NCBI RefSeq assembly: GCF_965198245.1
Contig: NZ_OZ240249.1
Coordinates: 1,736,001-1,800,000 of the forward strand
Length of the DNA stretch: 64,000 bases
From: Poriferisodalis sp965198245
GTDB lineage: Bacteria; Actinomycetota; Acidimicrobiia; Acidimicrobiales; Poriferisodalaceae
Reading direction: 5' to 3'
The notes beneath the pieces were generated by a model. That model did no database searches, was not told the DNA's origin, and saw nothing but the letters and a program-made list of their open reading frames with translations. The stretch's first letter is position 1. Every line of letters starts with the position of its first letter. Both the position numbers and the translations under genes were made by a program. Positions 18,019-26,513 of the stretch are shown one piece after another.

Positions 18019-19059
18019 CTAGCGGACGACGGTGAAGATCGGCGAGATGGCGTAGATCGGCCTGAACTCAGTGTCGTTGCCGGTCAAACGCCCCTCATCG
18101 AGATCGACGGCGCCGACAGGACCAAAGTTGGAATTCGACTCTCGCTCTCGCTCTTGCTCATTCCCGTTCACGATGAGCGGATGCCTATTCAGCAGGCTGT
18201 CATAGTTCCTCGGCGAGCCCGCGGCCACCATCCCCATGCTGCTGCCCATGGGGAACAGCGGGTCCGCGTCCCCTTCAGAATCGCATCCGGTCCACACCAT
18301 CGCATTCTTCTCGAAATGGGCGGAGTTCCCGGTGGCATACGCGCCGTAGGTGGTGTTCTCCCACGCGTCGCCGTAGAAGTCGGCGTACTGCTTCACGATG
18401 AGGGTGGGATGGTCGTCCCAGCCGCCGTCGAGCCAGTGGACCGGCACGCCTGGGGCGCCCGCTTCGACGATCTTGGTGTTGGTCACCGCGTCGACCTCAG
18501 CAGTGCACATCACCGCTGTGAACTGCGAAGCGACCCTGCGGATGACCGGATCGGTGTACGGCACGGCGACTGTTTCGCCCCGCACAAGGGTCCCCGCAGC
18601 TTCCTTTTGCACAAACGCGTTGTAGTCCTCTATGTCCCCCGATGTGGGCAGCGTTGAGCGTTGTGTGACGAATACCAGCCTGAACTGGTCTCCCACCTCG
18701 GCACCGTCGGGGACGTGCAGCCAGCTCGTGGTCACCGGGACACCGCGGGCCACGAAGGGGGCATTGTCGTTGACCACGGTGTACACCGCCAACTCCAACG
18801 CATCGCCGTCGGGGTCCGCGGCCAGGTTGTCAACGTCGGCGCCCCGGTAGGGCGCGTCCGCCAAGCTGGCGCCCGACACCGCGCCCGAGTCCTCGCTGTT
18901 GCTGGAGGTCTTCGCCAGCCGGTGCGCGGTGCCGCCGAGGTGGCGCCACACCAGCACGTAGGAGGTGTCAGGCGCCAGATGCGTGTCCGGCGGCGCCTCG
19001 AAGAAGCTGTGGCCGGCCGCGAACTCGCTGGGGCTGAGGAAGTCGAACAGCTTGGCCAC
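18019..19059 (-). pseudogene. 5'-truncated surface/extracellular repeat protein
   Basis: A 346-codon frame without a signal peptide. It starts mid-domain: EAPPDTHLAPDTSYVLVWRH and KTSSNSEDSGA look like one unit of a beta-sandwich repeat found in large extracellular proteins. A C-terminal module follows (FRLVFVTQRSTL, SGDIEDYNAFVQ, IVKQYADFYGDAW, VWTGCDSEGDA) that normally ends such proteins. The apparent GTG start at 19059 lies in the tesB-end remnant read backwards, so the 5' part of the gene has been replaced. It is most likely a fragment of a larger secreted protein and probably not exported. Ends 11 bp before the CoA-transferase start. Confidence 0.6.
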
Positions 19060-19092
19060 CGCCGTCCAAGAAGCCCTCGCCCGCCTTTGAGA
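19057..19092 (+). pseudogene. Remnant of a second tesB 3' end
   Basis: Reads ATAVQEALARL plus TGA, identical in protein to the last residues of TesB at 16757-16792. The DNA differs only at a few, mostly third-codon, positions. Upstream sequence is unrelated (the truncated surface-protein gene, other strand). Confidence 0.75.
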
Positions 19093-19131
19093 ATCTCGGC
19101 GATGCGTGACCGCGACGGGTCAGCGACATCG

Positions 19132-19485
19132 TCACGCGCTGAGCTTGCCCACCTTCTCGGCGATGCCCAGCAACAGCTCGGAGTGGCCGGCCAGCGTCTC
19201 GGCCGTCTCGCGCTGTGATGCCTGGACTTCGCCTACCGATGCTTGGAGCTCGCGCTGCGATGTCTCGACTTCGCCTACCGATGCTTGGAGTTCGCGCTGC
19301 GATGTCTCGAGTTCGCCTACCGATGCTTGGAGTTCGCGCTGCGATGTCTCGAGTTCGCCTACCGATGCTTGGAGCTCGCGCTGCGATGTCTCGACGCGTC
19401 GCAGGGCCGCGCGCTGGACTCCGAACGCTGCGTCGAGCGCCTCGCCCACCGGCGGGAGCGCATCGGGGAATTCGTCATCGGCCAC
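19132..19485 (-). CDS. Coiled-coil protein with 14-residue repeats
   Basis: A 117-residue protein from the GTG at 19485. After an acidic N-terminus (ADDEFPDALPPVGEALD) come four near-identical copies of a 14-residue unit (ETSQRELQASVGEL), encoded by a 42-bp tandem repeat. The end is SQRETAETLAGHSELLLGIAEKVGKLSA. Two heptads per unit strongly suggest a parallel coiled coil. No signal peptide or membrane segment is seen. Repeat number is expected to vary between strains. It lies between the two duplicated gene ends (tesB and CoA-transferase). Function unknown. Confidence 0.6.
   Translation of the reverse strand: MADDEFPDALPPVGEALDAAFGVQRAALRRVETSQRELQASVGELETSQRELQASVGELETSQRELQASVGEVETSQRELQASVGEVQASQRETAETLAGHSELLLGIAEKVGKLSA
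19213..19397. repeat. 42-bp tandem repeat (about four copies) in the coiled-coil gene
   Basis: On the plus strand each unit contains TCGCCTACCGATGCTTGGAG and GCGCTGCGATGTCTCGA with only single-base changes. It is coding on the minus strand. Confidence 0.85.
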
Positions 19486-19543
19486 GACATCACCGTACTG
19501 CGGTGCGCCACCGGCACCAAGCGTATTTTCCGCTCTGCAGCGT

Positions 19544-19603
19544 TCAGGCGACGATGACCTTGTCGCGGAGCTCGGCGATCTCGGCACGGGAGCGCCCCAG
19601 CGT
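19544..19603 (-). pseudogene. Remnant of a second CoA-transferase 3' end
   Basis: The minus strand reads LGRSRAEIAELRDKVIVA and TGA, matching the end of the CoA-transferase at 16844 (LGRSPADIAELRNEGIVA). Similarity stops at the amidase stop codon at 19607, so a recombination junction lies there. Confidence 0.75.
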
Positions 19604-19606
19604 TGC

Positions 19607-21049
19607 TCAGAAGCCGGCAGGCCGTTGGAAGCCGTCGAGTGCCTCCTGCAAGAAACGGCCGATCGCCAGTGTCGTGCGGTCCTCCAGGAATGGTCCGGCG
19701 ATCTGGACGCCGACCGGCAGGTCCCCAACCATGCCGACGGGCACCACGGTTGCAGGCAGCCAGGACACACCGGTCAGGCCCATCCACTTGATGATGTCGA
19801 AGTAAGGCCGGGTCTCGCCATTCACGGTGATCCGGCGATTGGTGGCCGGACGGCTGTGATCGTGGCGGACCGCAGCGGTCGGGGTCACTGGCAGCAGAAC
19901 CACGTCCCAATTGGTGAAGAAGTCCTCCCAGCGCCGACGCTGCTGCAGCCGGCGCTCGTGCCAGCTCAGCCACTCCCGATGCCGCATCGCGGCGTACCAG
20001 ATGCCCAGATCGCCCTGAGGCTCGTCATTCGACGAGGCGATCTCTTCCAACTGCGCAAGCGTCCACGTACCGGCTTCGGCGGCCGAGAGCAGGTGCAGGA
20101 AGGTGTCGACTGCCTTGTCGTAAGTGAATGCCGGGCGAGCATGGGTGTCAACCCGGGCGCCCGCCTGCTCCAAGGCACCGGCGGCTCCCAACAGCAGCTC
20201 GCGGTACTGGGTGTCGATCGGGCATGACTCCTCATCTAGCCATACCGCCACCCGGAAGTCGGAGATGTCGCTGTGGCGGGCAGGTGGCAGATCCAGCGAG
20301 TAGGCCTTGGAGTTCCAGGCATCGGGTCCGGCGAGCACGTCGAGCGCCATCTCGAGGTCGTCGACGTCGCGAGCCATCGGGCCAGCCACGGCAATGTCGG
20401 CCTGGCTGAGCGTCCCCGGCATGCCAGGAATCTGACCGAGCGCCGAGACGACGCCGTAGCTCGGCTTGTGACCGCTGACACCAGACCAGTGCGACGGAAT
20501 ACGGATAGAGCCGCCAATGTCGGAGCCAAGCTCCAGCGGCGTATAGCCAGCGGCCAGCGCGGCGCCTGACCCGCCCGAGGATCCGCCGGGGGTGTGCTCG
20601 ATGTTGTACGGGTTGGCGGTGGTGCCGTAGACCTCGTTGTAGGACTGGGCGTCGCCGGCGAACAGCGGCAGGTTGGTCTTGGCGAACACGATCGCCCCAG
20701 CCGCCTTGTAGCGGGCGACGGGGTCGGCGTCGCGTTCGGGCACGAATTCGGCCAGCGCCGGGGCACCCGACGTGGTGACGAGCCCCTCGGTCTGGAACGA
20801 GTCCTTGATGGTGATGGACACACCATGCAGCGGACCCAGTTCGTCGCCCCGCGCCACTGCCGCGTCTGCGGCGTCGGCGGCAGCTAGAGCGCGCTCGGCA
20901 TCGAGGGCGACGACCGCATTGATGGGACCGTCGAGACGGTCGACCCGTGCGAGCGCGGCTTCGAGCAGTTCTCGGGAGGAGACGTCGCCAGCAGCGATGG
21001 CGGCCGCAGTCTCGGTCGTGGTGGTGTACGCGAAATCGTCTGCGGCCAT
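19607..21049 (-). CDS. Amidase signature family hydrolase
   Basis: A 480-residue amidase with the Ser-cisSer-Lys triad: lysine in SITIKDSFQTEG, glycine/serine loop TPGGSSGGSGAALAAG, and ELGSDIGGSIRIPSHWSGVSGHKPS. The C-terminal DLPVGVQIAGPFLEDRTTL is intact. It is a paralogue of the enzyme at 8711 but diverged. The ATG start at 21049 has AGGAGGACC upstream. A 13-bp palindrome (21089-21101) sits about 40 bp before the start and could be an operator. The 3' end abuts a CoA-transferase remnant. Substrate unknown. Confidence 0.88.
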   Translation of the reverse strand: MAADDFAYTTTTETAAAIAAGDVSSRELLEAALARVDRLDGPINAVVALDAERALAAADAADAAVARGDELGPLHGVSITIKDSFQTEGLVTTSGAPALAEFVPERDADPVARYKAAGAIVFAKTNLPLFAGDAQSYNEVYGTTANPYNIEHTPGGSSGGSGAALAAGYTPLELGSDIGGSIRIPSHWSGVSGHKPSYGVVSALGQIPGMPGTLSQADIAVAGPMARDVDDLEMALDVLAGPDAWNSKAYSLDLPPARHSDISDFRVAVWLDEESCPIDTQYRELLLGAAGALEQAGARVDTHARPAFTYDKAVDTFLHLLSAAEAGTWTLAQLEEIASSNDEPQGDLGIWYAAMRHREWLSWHERRLQQRRRWEDFFTNWDVVLLPVTPTAAVRHDHSRPATNRRITVNGETRPYFDIIKWMGLTGVSWLPATVVPVGMVGDLPVGVQIAGPFLEDRTTLAIGRFLQEALDGFQRPAGF

Positions 21050-21088
21050 CTGCAGGTCCTCCTGGTCCGACGAGTTCGTAGTGAGAAG

Positions 21089-21101
21089 TTCGTAACGAAC
21101 A
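21089..21101. promoter_or_regulatory. Inverted repeat upstream of amidase (candidate operator)
   Basis: GTTCGT-A-ACGAAC is a perfect 6-1-6 palindrome in the divergent gap between the amidase and the secreted protein gene. A nearby half-site, GAGTTCGTAGT, lies at about 21073. The geometry is like operators of TetR-type or similar dimeric repressors, but no regulator gene is adjacent. Confidence 0.35.
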
Positions 21102-21212
21102 GTGCTGGCAACCTAGTTCGCCGCCTCTTCCCGCCGCCCGCCTGCGCCGACAGTGCGAAAATCGCTTGCTTGACGGGGCGGTCATCGCGACAGTGTGTTG
21201 GTGCGAAACCCC

Positions 21213-21881
21213 ATGAAATTCATCATGTTGCTGGCATGTCTGTGTTCCGTCAGCCTCGCTGCGCTGCCGGCGGAGGCGGCCGGTCCGGCGCTCACGCTCG
21301 CTGGCGGCAGTTCTGGACTGCCCGACCGGCCGCCAGCACGGGACCCGGCATTGGAGGGCGTGCACATCGAGGTGTCCAGCCGGGATCCGGACCATCGCGC
21401 TCGGAGGGTGGGCGTCGCTGCCAACCGAGCACTGTCGTCACTGTCGTTCCCACGACCCGTGCCGCGGTTCGCGCCGCCGGCGCGGCGCGTTCGCACGCTC
21501 GCCGGAGTCGACACCTGGTTCTGGGTACCGGCGGCAAGCTGGCGACCCATCGTGCGCATCGTCGCGGCCGGGAGCGTGGTGGTCACCCTTGTCGCAACGC
21601 CAGTGGCCTTGCAATTGGTTCCCGGGGATGGCTCGCCGCTCGTTTCCTGCCCAGGGCCGGGGCTGCGGTGGCTCGTGCCGGGCACTCGCTCGCCCTGCAG
21701 CCACATCTTCCAGCGGGCGTCTACAGCGCGGCGATCCGGTCGCTTCGCAGGAGCGGTGCAGTCGGTCTGGACGGTCCGATGGACATCCAATACCGGGCTC
21801 GCTGGCACCGTCGGGCCCATCGTGATCCCCACCCCGGTCATGCTGCGAGTCGTCGAGGCCCAGCCGGTCCTGGAACGCTGA
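21213..21881 (+). CDS. Secreted actinobacterial protein of unknown function
   Basis: 222 residues from the ATG at 21213, with a signal peptide (MKFIMLLACLCSVSLAALPAEA). The middle is Pro/Arg-rich, then comes a Trp-containing beta-rich region. The end has the pattern VWTVRWTSNTGLAGTVGPI followed by VMLRVVEAQPV. The closing strand order (W-T-x-G-G-T-L...LRVVExQ) resembles actinobacterial exported proteins found near integrating elements or secretion loci, a weak resemblance only. A GTG at 21195 is possible but spoils the signal peptide. Divergent from the amidase. Confidence 0.5.
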   Translation: MKFIMLLACLCSVSLAALPAEAAGPALTLAGGSSGLPDRPPARDPALEGVHIEVSSRDPDHRARRVGVAANRALSSLSFPRPVPRFAPPARRVRTLAGVDTWFWVPAASWRPIVRIVAAGSVVVTLVATPVALQLVPGDGSPLVSCPGPGLRWLVPGTRSPCSHIFQRASTARRSGRFAGAVQSVWTVRWTSNTGLAGTVGPIVIPTPVMLRVVEAQPVLER

Positions 21882-21943
21882 TCGGAGCCCTCACACAGGC
21901 GCACTAGGTTCTGCGCGCAACCACCTCGGCGAAAGGAATCACC

Positions 21944-24394
21944 GTGCTGGGCTGTCGAGTACTGGACCTGTCGGATCATCGAGGTCAGATGACCGGAGCG
22001 CTGCTGGCCGATCTCGGCGCGGATGTGATCCTGGTGGAGCCACCGGGCGGATCCGCCTCGCGCACCGTCGGGCCGTTCGTCGCCGGGCGAGAAGGCGACC
22101 CCGAAGCCTCGCTGTGGTTCTGGTCCTACAACCGCGGCAAGCGCAGCGTGGTGCTGGATCTCGATGACTCGCAGGATCAGCAGCGGCTGCGCGACATGGC
22201 CGCGAGCGCTGACGTGCTGATCGAGTCCGATGATCCCGGCGCCATGTCGGAGAGGGGCCTCGGACCGGACGATCTCGCAGCGGTCAATCCGGGACTGGTG
22301 TACACGTCCATCACGCCGTTCGGCCAAACCGGACCCAAGGCGGGCTGGGCAGCCACGGACTTGATCATCTCGGCTGCCGGCATGTTGTCCAACGTCATGG
22401 GCGACGAGGATCGGCCGCCGTTGCGCATCCCGCTCGATCAGTGCTTCCTGCACGCATCTGCGGAGGCTGCTGTCGCCGCGCTGATCGCGCTCCGGGATCG
22501 CAAACGCACTGGTCAGGGCCAGCACATCGATGTGAGCGCCCAGCAGGCAGTGACCCAGGCCACCCAGTCCGCCACGTTGTGTCACCTCTACAACTCGCCG
22601 GAATTGTTGCGCATGAGCGGCGGGGCACGGCTCGGGCCGTTCCGGGTGCGGCTGCGCTCGCCCGCCGCTGACGGCTATGTCTCGGCGACCATCCTGTTCG
22701 GCGAGTCCATCGGCCCCTTTGGAGCCCGCCTGTTCGAATGGATGCACACCCTGGGCGGCTGCGCCGACAGCGACCTCGAGATCGACTGGATCCACTTCGT
22801 GGAGGGCGTGATCACCGGCCGCATTCCGCCCACGGAGTACGAGCGCATCCAGCAGGTCGCGGCGGACTTCACCGCCACTCGCACCAAGGCCGATCTGTTG
22901 GAGGTGGCGCTGGAGAAGCGGCTGCTCATCGTGCCCGTCACCACGGTCGCAGATGTGGTCGAGTCGCCCCAGTTCACCGAGCGGGACTTCTGGCGGGACA
23001 TTCCCACCGGAAGCATCGAATCGGTGCGCTATCCAGGTCCGTTGGCACAGTTCAGCGCCACCCCGCTGGACATCTCGACGCCCCCGCCATCGGTGGGCGA
23101 GCACACCGACGAGGTTCTCGCAGAGGCGAGCGCTGCAGCAGCGGTCCCGGTGTCCGATGCGCTGGTGGCTGCGGCCAATGCGAGTCACCGAGACCCGTCG
23201 CTCCCGCTCGCTGACGTCAAGATCCTGGACTTCATGTGGGTCATGGCCGGTCCGGGATCGACACGGGTTCTGGCCGACTGGGGCGCAACCGTGGTGCGTG
23301 TCGAGTCGTCCCACAAGGTCGAAGCGGCCCGGACCATCCAGCCGTTCCTGAACGACGAGGCCGGCGTTGACAACGGCGGCCTCTACCAGAACATGAACGC
23401 CGGCAAGCTCGGTATCACCATCGACATCTCCAAGCCCGAGAGCCGCGACCTGATCCTGGATCTCGTGCGTTGGGCCGACGTGGTGTGCGAGTCGTTCTCA
23501 CCCCATGCCCTGCAGGATCTTGGCCTGTCCTATGACGACCTGCGTGCCGTCAAGCCCGACATCATCATGGCGTCGAGCTGCCTGTTCGGCCAGAGCGGCC
23601 CGCTGTCGTCGTTGGCCGGTTTCGGCACGATGGGGGCGTCGATGTCTGGCTTCTACGAGATGACCGGCTGGCCCGACCGAGACCCGGCGGGCGTGTTCGG
23701 CGCCTACACCGACTACGTGTCGCCGAAGTTCCTGAGCGCTGCCTTGCTGGCCGCGCTGGACCACCGCGACCGCACGGGCGAAGGCCAGTACATCGATCTG
23801 TCCCAGGCGGAAGCGTCGATGACGTTCCTCGCCCCGGCGGTGCTCGACTACAACGTGAATGCGCACCTGCCCGACAAGCTCGGCAACGACCATCCCGCCA
23901 TGTCGCCGCACGCCGTGTTTGCCTCGGCCGGCGAGGACTGCTGGATTGCGGTGGCCTGCGAGAACGACGACCAGTGGCGAGCGCTGTGCGGAGTCATCGG
24001 TGCTGACGGACTTGCCGGACTCGGCGTTGACGAGCGGCGCGAGCGGGCTGATGAGATCGCTGGGCTGATCACGGCGTGGACGTCGCAGCGAGACGGCGTC
24101 GAGGCACACGACGAGCTGCAGGCGGCTGGCGTTCCGGCGCATGCGATTGCGAACTCCGAGATCATGACTGGCGATCCGCAGCTTGCGCACCGAAACCACT
24201 TCCGCAACGTCGCCCACGGTACGAACGGCACGATGTGGGTGGAAGGCACCCGCTTCGCGATGTCACGCAGCTCCGACGGCATCAGCCATGGCGGCCCGAC
24301 CTACGGCGAGCACACCTTCGAGGTGCTCGAACAGCTGCTCGGCTACGACGCCGACCGGATTACCGAGTTGGCCGTCGCTGGCGTGCTCGAGTAG
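21944..24394 (+). CDS. Tandem (two-domain) CaiB/BaiF CoA-transferase
   Basis: An 816-residue protein made of two complete family III CoA-transferase domains. Domain 1 covers about residues 1-395 (CRVLDLSDHRGQMTGALLAD; likely catalytic Asp165 in LRIPLDQCF). Domain 2 covers about 415-816 (DVKILDFMWVMAGPGSTRVLAD; likely Asp in GAYTDYVSPKF). Each ends in a GEHTDEVL / GEHTFEVL motif. Most family members are dimers of single-domain chains linked like rings, so the fusion gives a built-in heterodimer. Both Asp residues appear kept. GTG start at 21944 after GAAAGGAATC. A hairpin follows the stop. Confidence 0.87.
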   Translation: MLGCRVLDLSDHRGQMTGALLADLGADVILVEPPGGSASRTVGPFVAGREGDPEASLWFWSYNRGKRSVVLDLDDSQDQQRLRDMAASADVLIESDDPGAMSERGLGPDDLAAVNPGLVYTSITPFGQTGPKAGWAATDLIISAAGMLSNVMGDEDRPPLRIPLDQCFLHASAEAAVAALIALRDRKRTGQGQHIDVSAQQAVTQATQSATLCHLYNSPELLRMSGGARLGPFRVRLRSPAADGYVSATILFGESIGPFGARLFEWMHTLGGCADSDLEIDWIHFVEGVITGRIPPTEYERIQQVAADFTATRTKADLLEVALEKRLLIVPVTTVADVVESPQFTERDFWRDIPTGSIESVRYPGPLAQFSATPLDISTPPPSVGEHTDEVLAEASAAAAVPVSDALVAAANASHRDPSLPLADVKILDFMWVMAGPGSTRVLADWGATVVRVESSHKVEAARTIQPFLNDEAGVDNGGLYQNMNAGKLGITIDISKPESRDLILDLVRWADVVCESFSPHALQDLGLSYDDLRAVKPDIIMASSCLFGQSGPLSSLAGFGTMGASMSGFYEMTGWPDRDPAGVFGAYTDYVSPKFLSAALLAALDHRDRTGEGQYIDLSQAEASMTFLAPAVLDYNVNAHLPDKLGNDHPAMSPHAVFASAGEDCWIAVACENDDQWRALCGVIGADGLAGLGVDERRERADEIAGLITAWTSQRDGVEAHDELQAAGVPAHAIANSEIMTGDPQLAHRNHFRNVAHGTNGTMWVEGTRFAMSRSSDGISHGGPTYGEHTFEVLEQLLGYDADRITELAVAGVLE

Positions 24395-24397
24395 ACC

Positions 24398-24417
24398 GCC
24401 GAGCTGGCTAGCTCGGC
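24398..24417. terminator. Hairpin between convergent genes (candidate bidirectional terminator)
   Basis: GCCGAGCT-GGCT-AGCTCGGC gives an 8-bp perfect stem with a 4-base loop. It begins just after the CoA-transferase stop and overlaps the last codons of the 2OG-oxygenase gene on the other strand. There is no T run on either side. Confidence 0.45.
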
Positions 24418-25421
24418 GCCTTGCCGACCTTCTCGCCGGTGACGTTCGCGTAGTTCCGGTTCAGGAACCAACGCTGGTAGTCGCCGTAGGTGATCGGCTC
24501 GTGGCGCGCCGGACGCTCCGAGCTGACGGCCGTGGGAACAGGATCCACAACCGCATCGTCCCGGGCGCCATAGAAGAACGGCACCGCGTAGCGGTCGCCG
24601 ACCGACAGGTTGCGTGCGCGGTGTGCCGTCGACAGGTACGCGTTGTTCGTCCAGCGCTTCAGCATGTCGCCGCTGTTGACAAGGTAGGAACCGCGCATCT
24701 GGGGCGGCGAGATCCAGTCGTAGCCGGCGGGACGGATTTCCAGCCCCGGCACGTCGTTGGCAGGAAGGAAGGTGAACACCGAGCTGTCGCTGTGGGGTGC
24801 CAGGCCCCACTCGTTGTCGTCGTAGTCCATCGGCGGGTAGTGCGACATGCGCAGCGACACGCTGGGCTCGTCGAAGTGGGGATCGAAGTAGTCCGGCGGC
24901 AGATCAAGCGACAGCGCCAGGATCGGCAGCATCCGCGAGCCCAGGGCAATGAGCTGGTCAATGTAGGACTCGCAGCGCTCGGCGAAGTGCTCGAGCGGCG
25001 GGTACTGGTTGTGGGTGTGGTAGCCGTGGCGGTGGCAGAAGAACGCTTCGTTCTGGTTGGGCTTGCGTACGGGCCCCGCGATGTCGGATGCATACGATGT
25101 GCCGCCGCCCATCCCGAGGTAGCCGCCGACCACTTTGCCCATCGGGATCGAGTCCTTCACCGGCTGGGGTAGCGCGTGAAGCCGCCGGGCCTCGTCGAAC
25201 ATCAGCTCGATCGTGGTGGCGGGTATGCCGTGGTTGACGATGAAGAAGAAGCCCATCTCGGTGAGCGCGTCACGCAGCTCGGCGGCGAGGGCAGCTTGGG
25301 CCGCTGGATCCGGCACCGGCTCGTTGAGCGGCGCGAGATTCAAGACGGGAATGACGCCAGTCGTCCCGGCGGACCCGGTCGATTGCGTTGTGCTTCCGCG
25401 ATCCTGCGATGTGAGCGCCAC
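24408..25421 (-). CDS. Isopenicillin N synthase-like 2-oxoglutarate/Fe(II) oxygenase
   Basis: A 337-residue DIOX_N/2OG-FeII family protein. The N-terminal part has IPVLNLAPL and MGFFFIVNHGIP. The iron ligands are His210 and Asp212 (LAPHSDSSVFTFL) and His267 (LSTAHRARN). The GTG at 25421 has a GGGGG site upstream; the frame stays open much further on the minus strand, but that part is antisense to the oxidoreductase gene at 25524 and is rejected. Such enzymes hydroxylate or oxidise small molecules; the substrate is unknown. Divergent from the oxidoreductase across about 100 bp, so co-regulation is possible. Confidence 0.85.
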   Translation of the reverse strand: MALTSQDRGSTTQSTGSAGTTGVIPVLNLAPLNEPVPDPAAQAALAAELRDALTEMGFFFIVNHGIPATTIELMFDEARRLHALPQPVKDSIPMGKVVGGYLGMGGGTSYASDIAGPVRKPNQNEAFFCHRHGYHTHNQYPPLEHFAERCESYIDQLIALGSRMLPILALSLDLPPDYFDPHFDEPSVSLRMSHYPPMDYDDNEWGLAPHSDSSVFTFLPANDVPGLEIRPAGYDWISPPQMRGSYLVNSGDMLKRWTNNAYLSTAHRARNLSVGDRYAVPFFYGARDDAVVDPVPTAVSSERPARHEPITYGDYQRWFLNRNYANVTGEKVGKAPS

Positions 25422-25523
25422 GGTGCCCCCTTGTCGTGCTACGAGCGTACGCGGGCAGTCGGAACGGCGTCCCGCAACGACGTCTCGGAATGTTGTCACT
25501 GGGCGTTGGTACGGTTCGGCCCC

Positions 25524-26510
25524 ATGAGAGCATGGCGACTGAACGAGTTGGGCTACCCGTGGGACGTGCTGGAGCTGGGCGAGTACCCCTCGCCCGAGCC
25601 AGGGCCCGGCCAGGCGCGCATCACCGTGGAGGCCACCGACCTGAACTTCGCTGACATCCTGCATTGCCAAGGCACCTACCAGGTGCGTTCGAATCCGCCG
25701 TTCACTCCCGGCATGGGAGCTTCGGGCACGGTGGTCGAGGTCGGTCCCGATTGCGATCTGAAGGTCGGCGACCGGGTGATTGGCTCTGGCACCGCCGGCT
25801 GGGGCGGTTATGCCAGCGAGGCGCTGATCAAGGGCGCAACGGCACGGCACGTGCCCGACGACGTCTCGATTCCGGCGGCATGTGCTGCCAATGTCATCTA
25901 TGGGACGGCATGGTTCTCGCTGTACCGGCGGGGGCAGATGCAAGCCGGTGAGACGGTGCTGGTGCTGGCGGCCGCTGGCGGCGTCGGCTCGGCCGCTGTG
26001 CAGATGGCCAAGGCTGCGGGATGCACGGTGATCGCCGCCGCGGGCGGCGCTGCGAAGGTGCAGACCTGCCGCGAGCTCGGCGCCGACACCGTCATCGACT
26101 ACGACAACGACGACCTCTACCAGTCGGTGATGGATGCGACTGGCGGCCGGGGCTGCGACATCATCTATGACCCGGTCGGCGGCAAGTACTTCGACGTGGC
26201 GCGGCGCCTCGTGGCATGGGAAGGCCGGCTGCTGGTGGTGGGCTTCGCCAGCGGCACGATCCCCCAAGCGCCTGCCAACCACCTGCTGGTGAAGAACTAC
26301 TCGGTGGTCGGCGTGCACATGGGCGGCTACCGGGGCCGCATGGACGAGGTGCTCGAGGAGTGCTACGACGAGCTGTGGCCCCAGGTTGCAGACGGCAGGC
26401 TGGACCCGCTGGTCAGCCAGGTATTGCCGCTCGAAGGGCTGCTCGACGGGCTGCAAGCGCTGCACGGGCGCAAGACCACCGGCAGGGTCCTGCTGCGCCC
26501 GGACCTGTAG
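25524..26510 (+). CDS. Zinc-independent medium-chain dehydrogenase/reductase (quinone oxidoreductase-like)
   Basis: 328 residues, NADPH:quinone oxidoreductase branch of the MDR superfamily. GroES-like N-terminal domain with PGPGQARITVEATDLNFADIL and PFTPGMGASGTVVEVG; Rossmann domain with LVLAAAGGVGSAAVQMAKAAG (AAxGGVG nucleotide motif) and GADTVIDY. No catalytic or structural zinc cysteines are visible. The ATG at 25524 is the clear start. The stop is 4 bp from that of the convergent acyl-CoA ligase. It likely reduces an enone or quinone. Confidence 0.87.
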   Translation: MRAWRLNELGYPWDVLELGEYPSPEPGPGQARITVEATDLNFADILHCQGTYQVRSNPPFTPGMGASGTVVEVGPDCDLKVGDRVIGSGTAGWGGYASEALIKGATARHVPDDVSIPAACAANVIYGTAWFSLYRRGQMQAGETVLVLAAAGGVGSAAVQMAKAAGCTVIAAAGGAAKVQTCRELGADTVIDYDNDDLYQSVMDATGGRGCDIIYDPVGGKYFDVARRLVAWEGRLLVVGFASGTIPQAPANHLLVKNYSVVGVHMGGYRGRMDEVLEECYDELWPQVADGRLDPLVSQVLPLEGLLDGLQALHGRKTTGRVLLRPDL

Positions 26511-26513
26511 GCC

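Noticed and set aside
19213..19397. Regular 42-bp repeats as a possible CRISPR array
   Set aside because: Units are contiguous without spacers, keep an open coding frame and encode a heptad coiled coil.
21182..23314. 710-codon open frame on the minus strand
   Set aside because: Antisense to the secreted protein and the fused CoA-transferase, both with recognisable domains; no motifs of its own.
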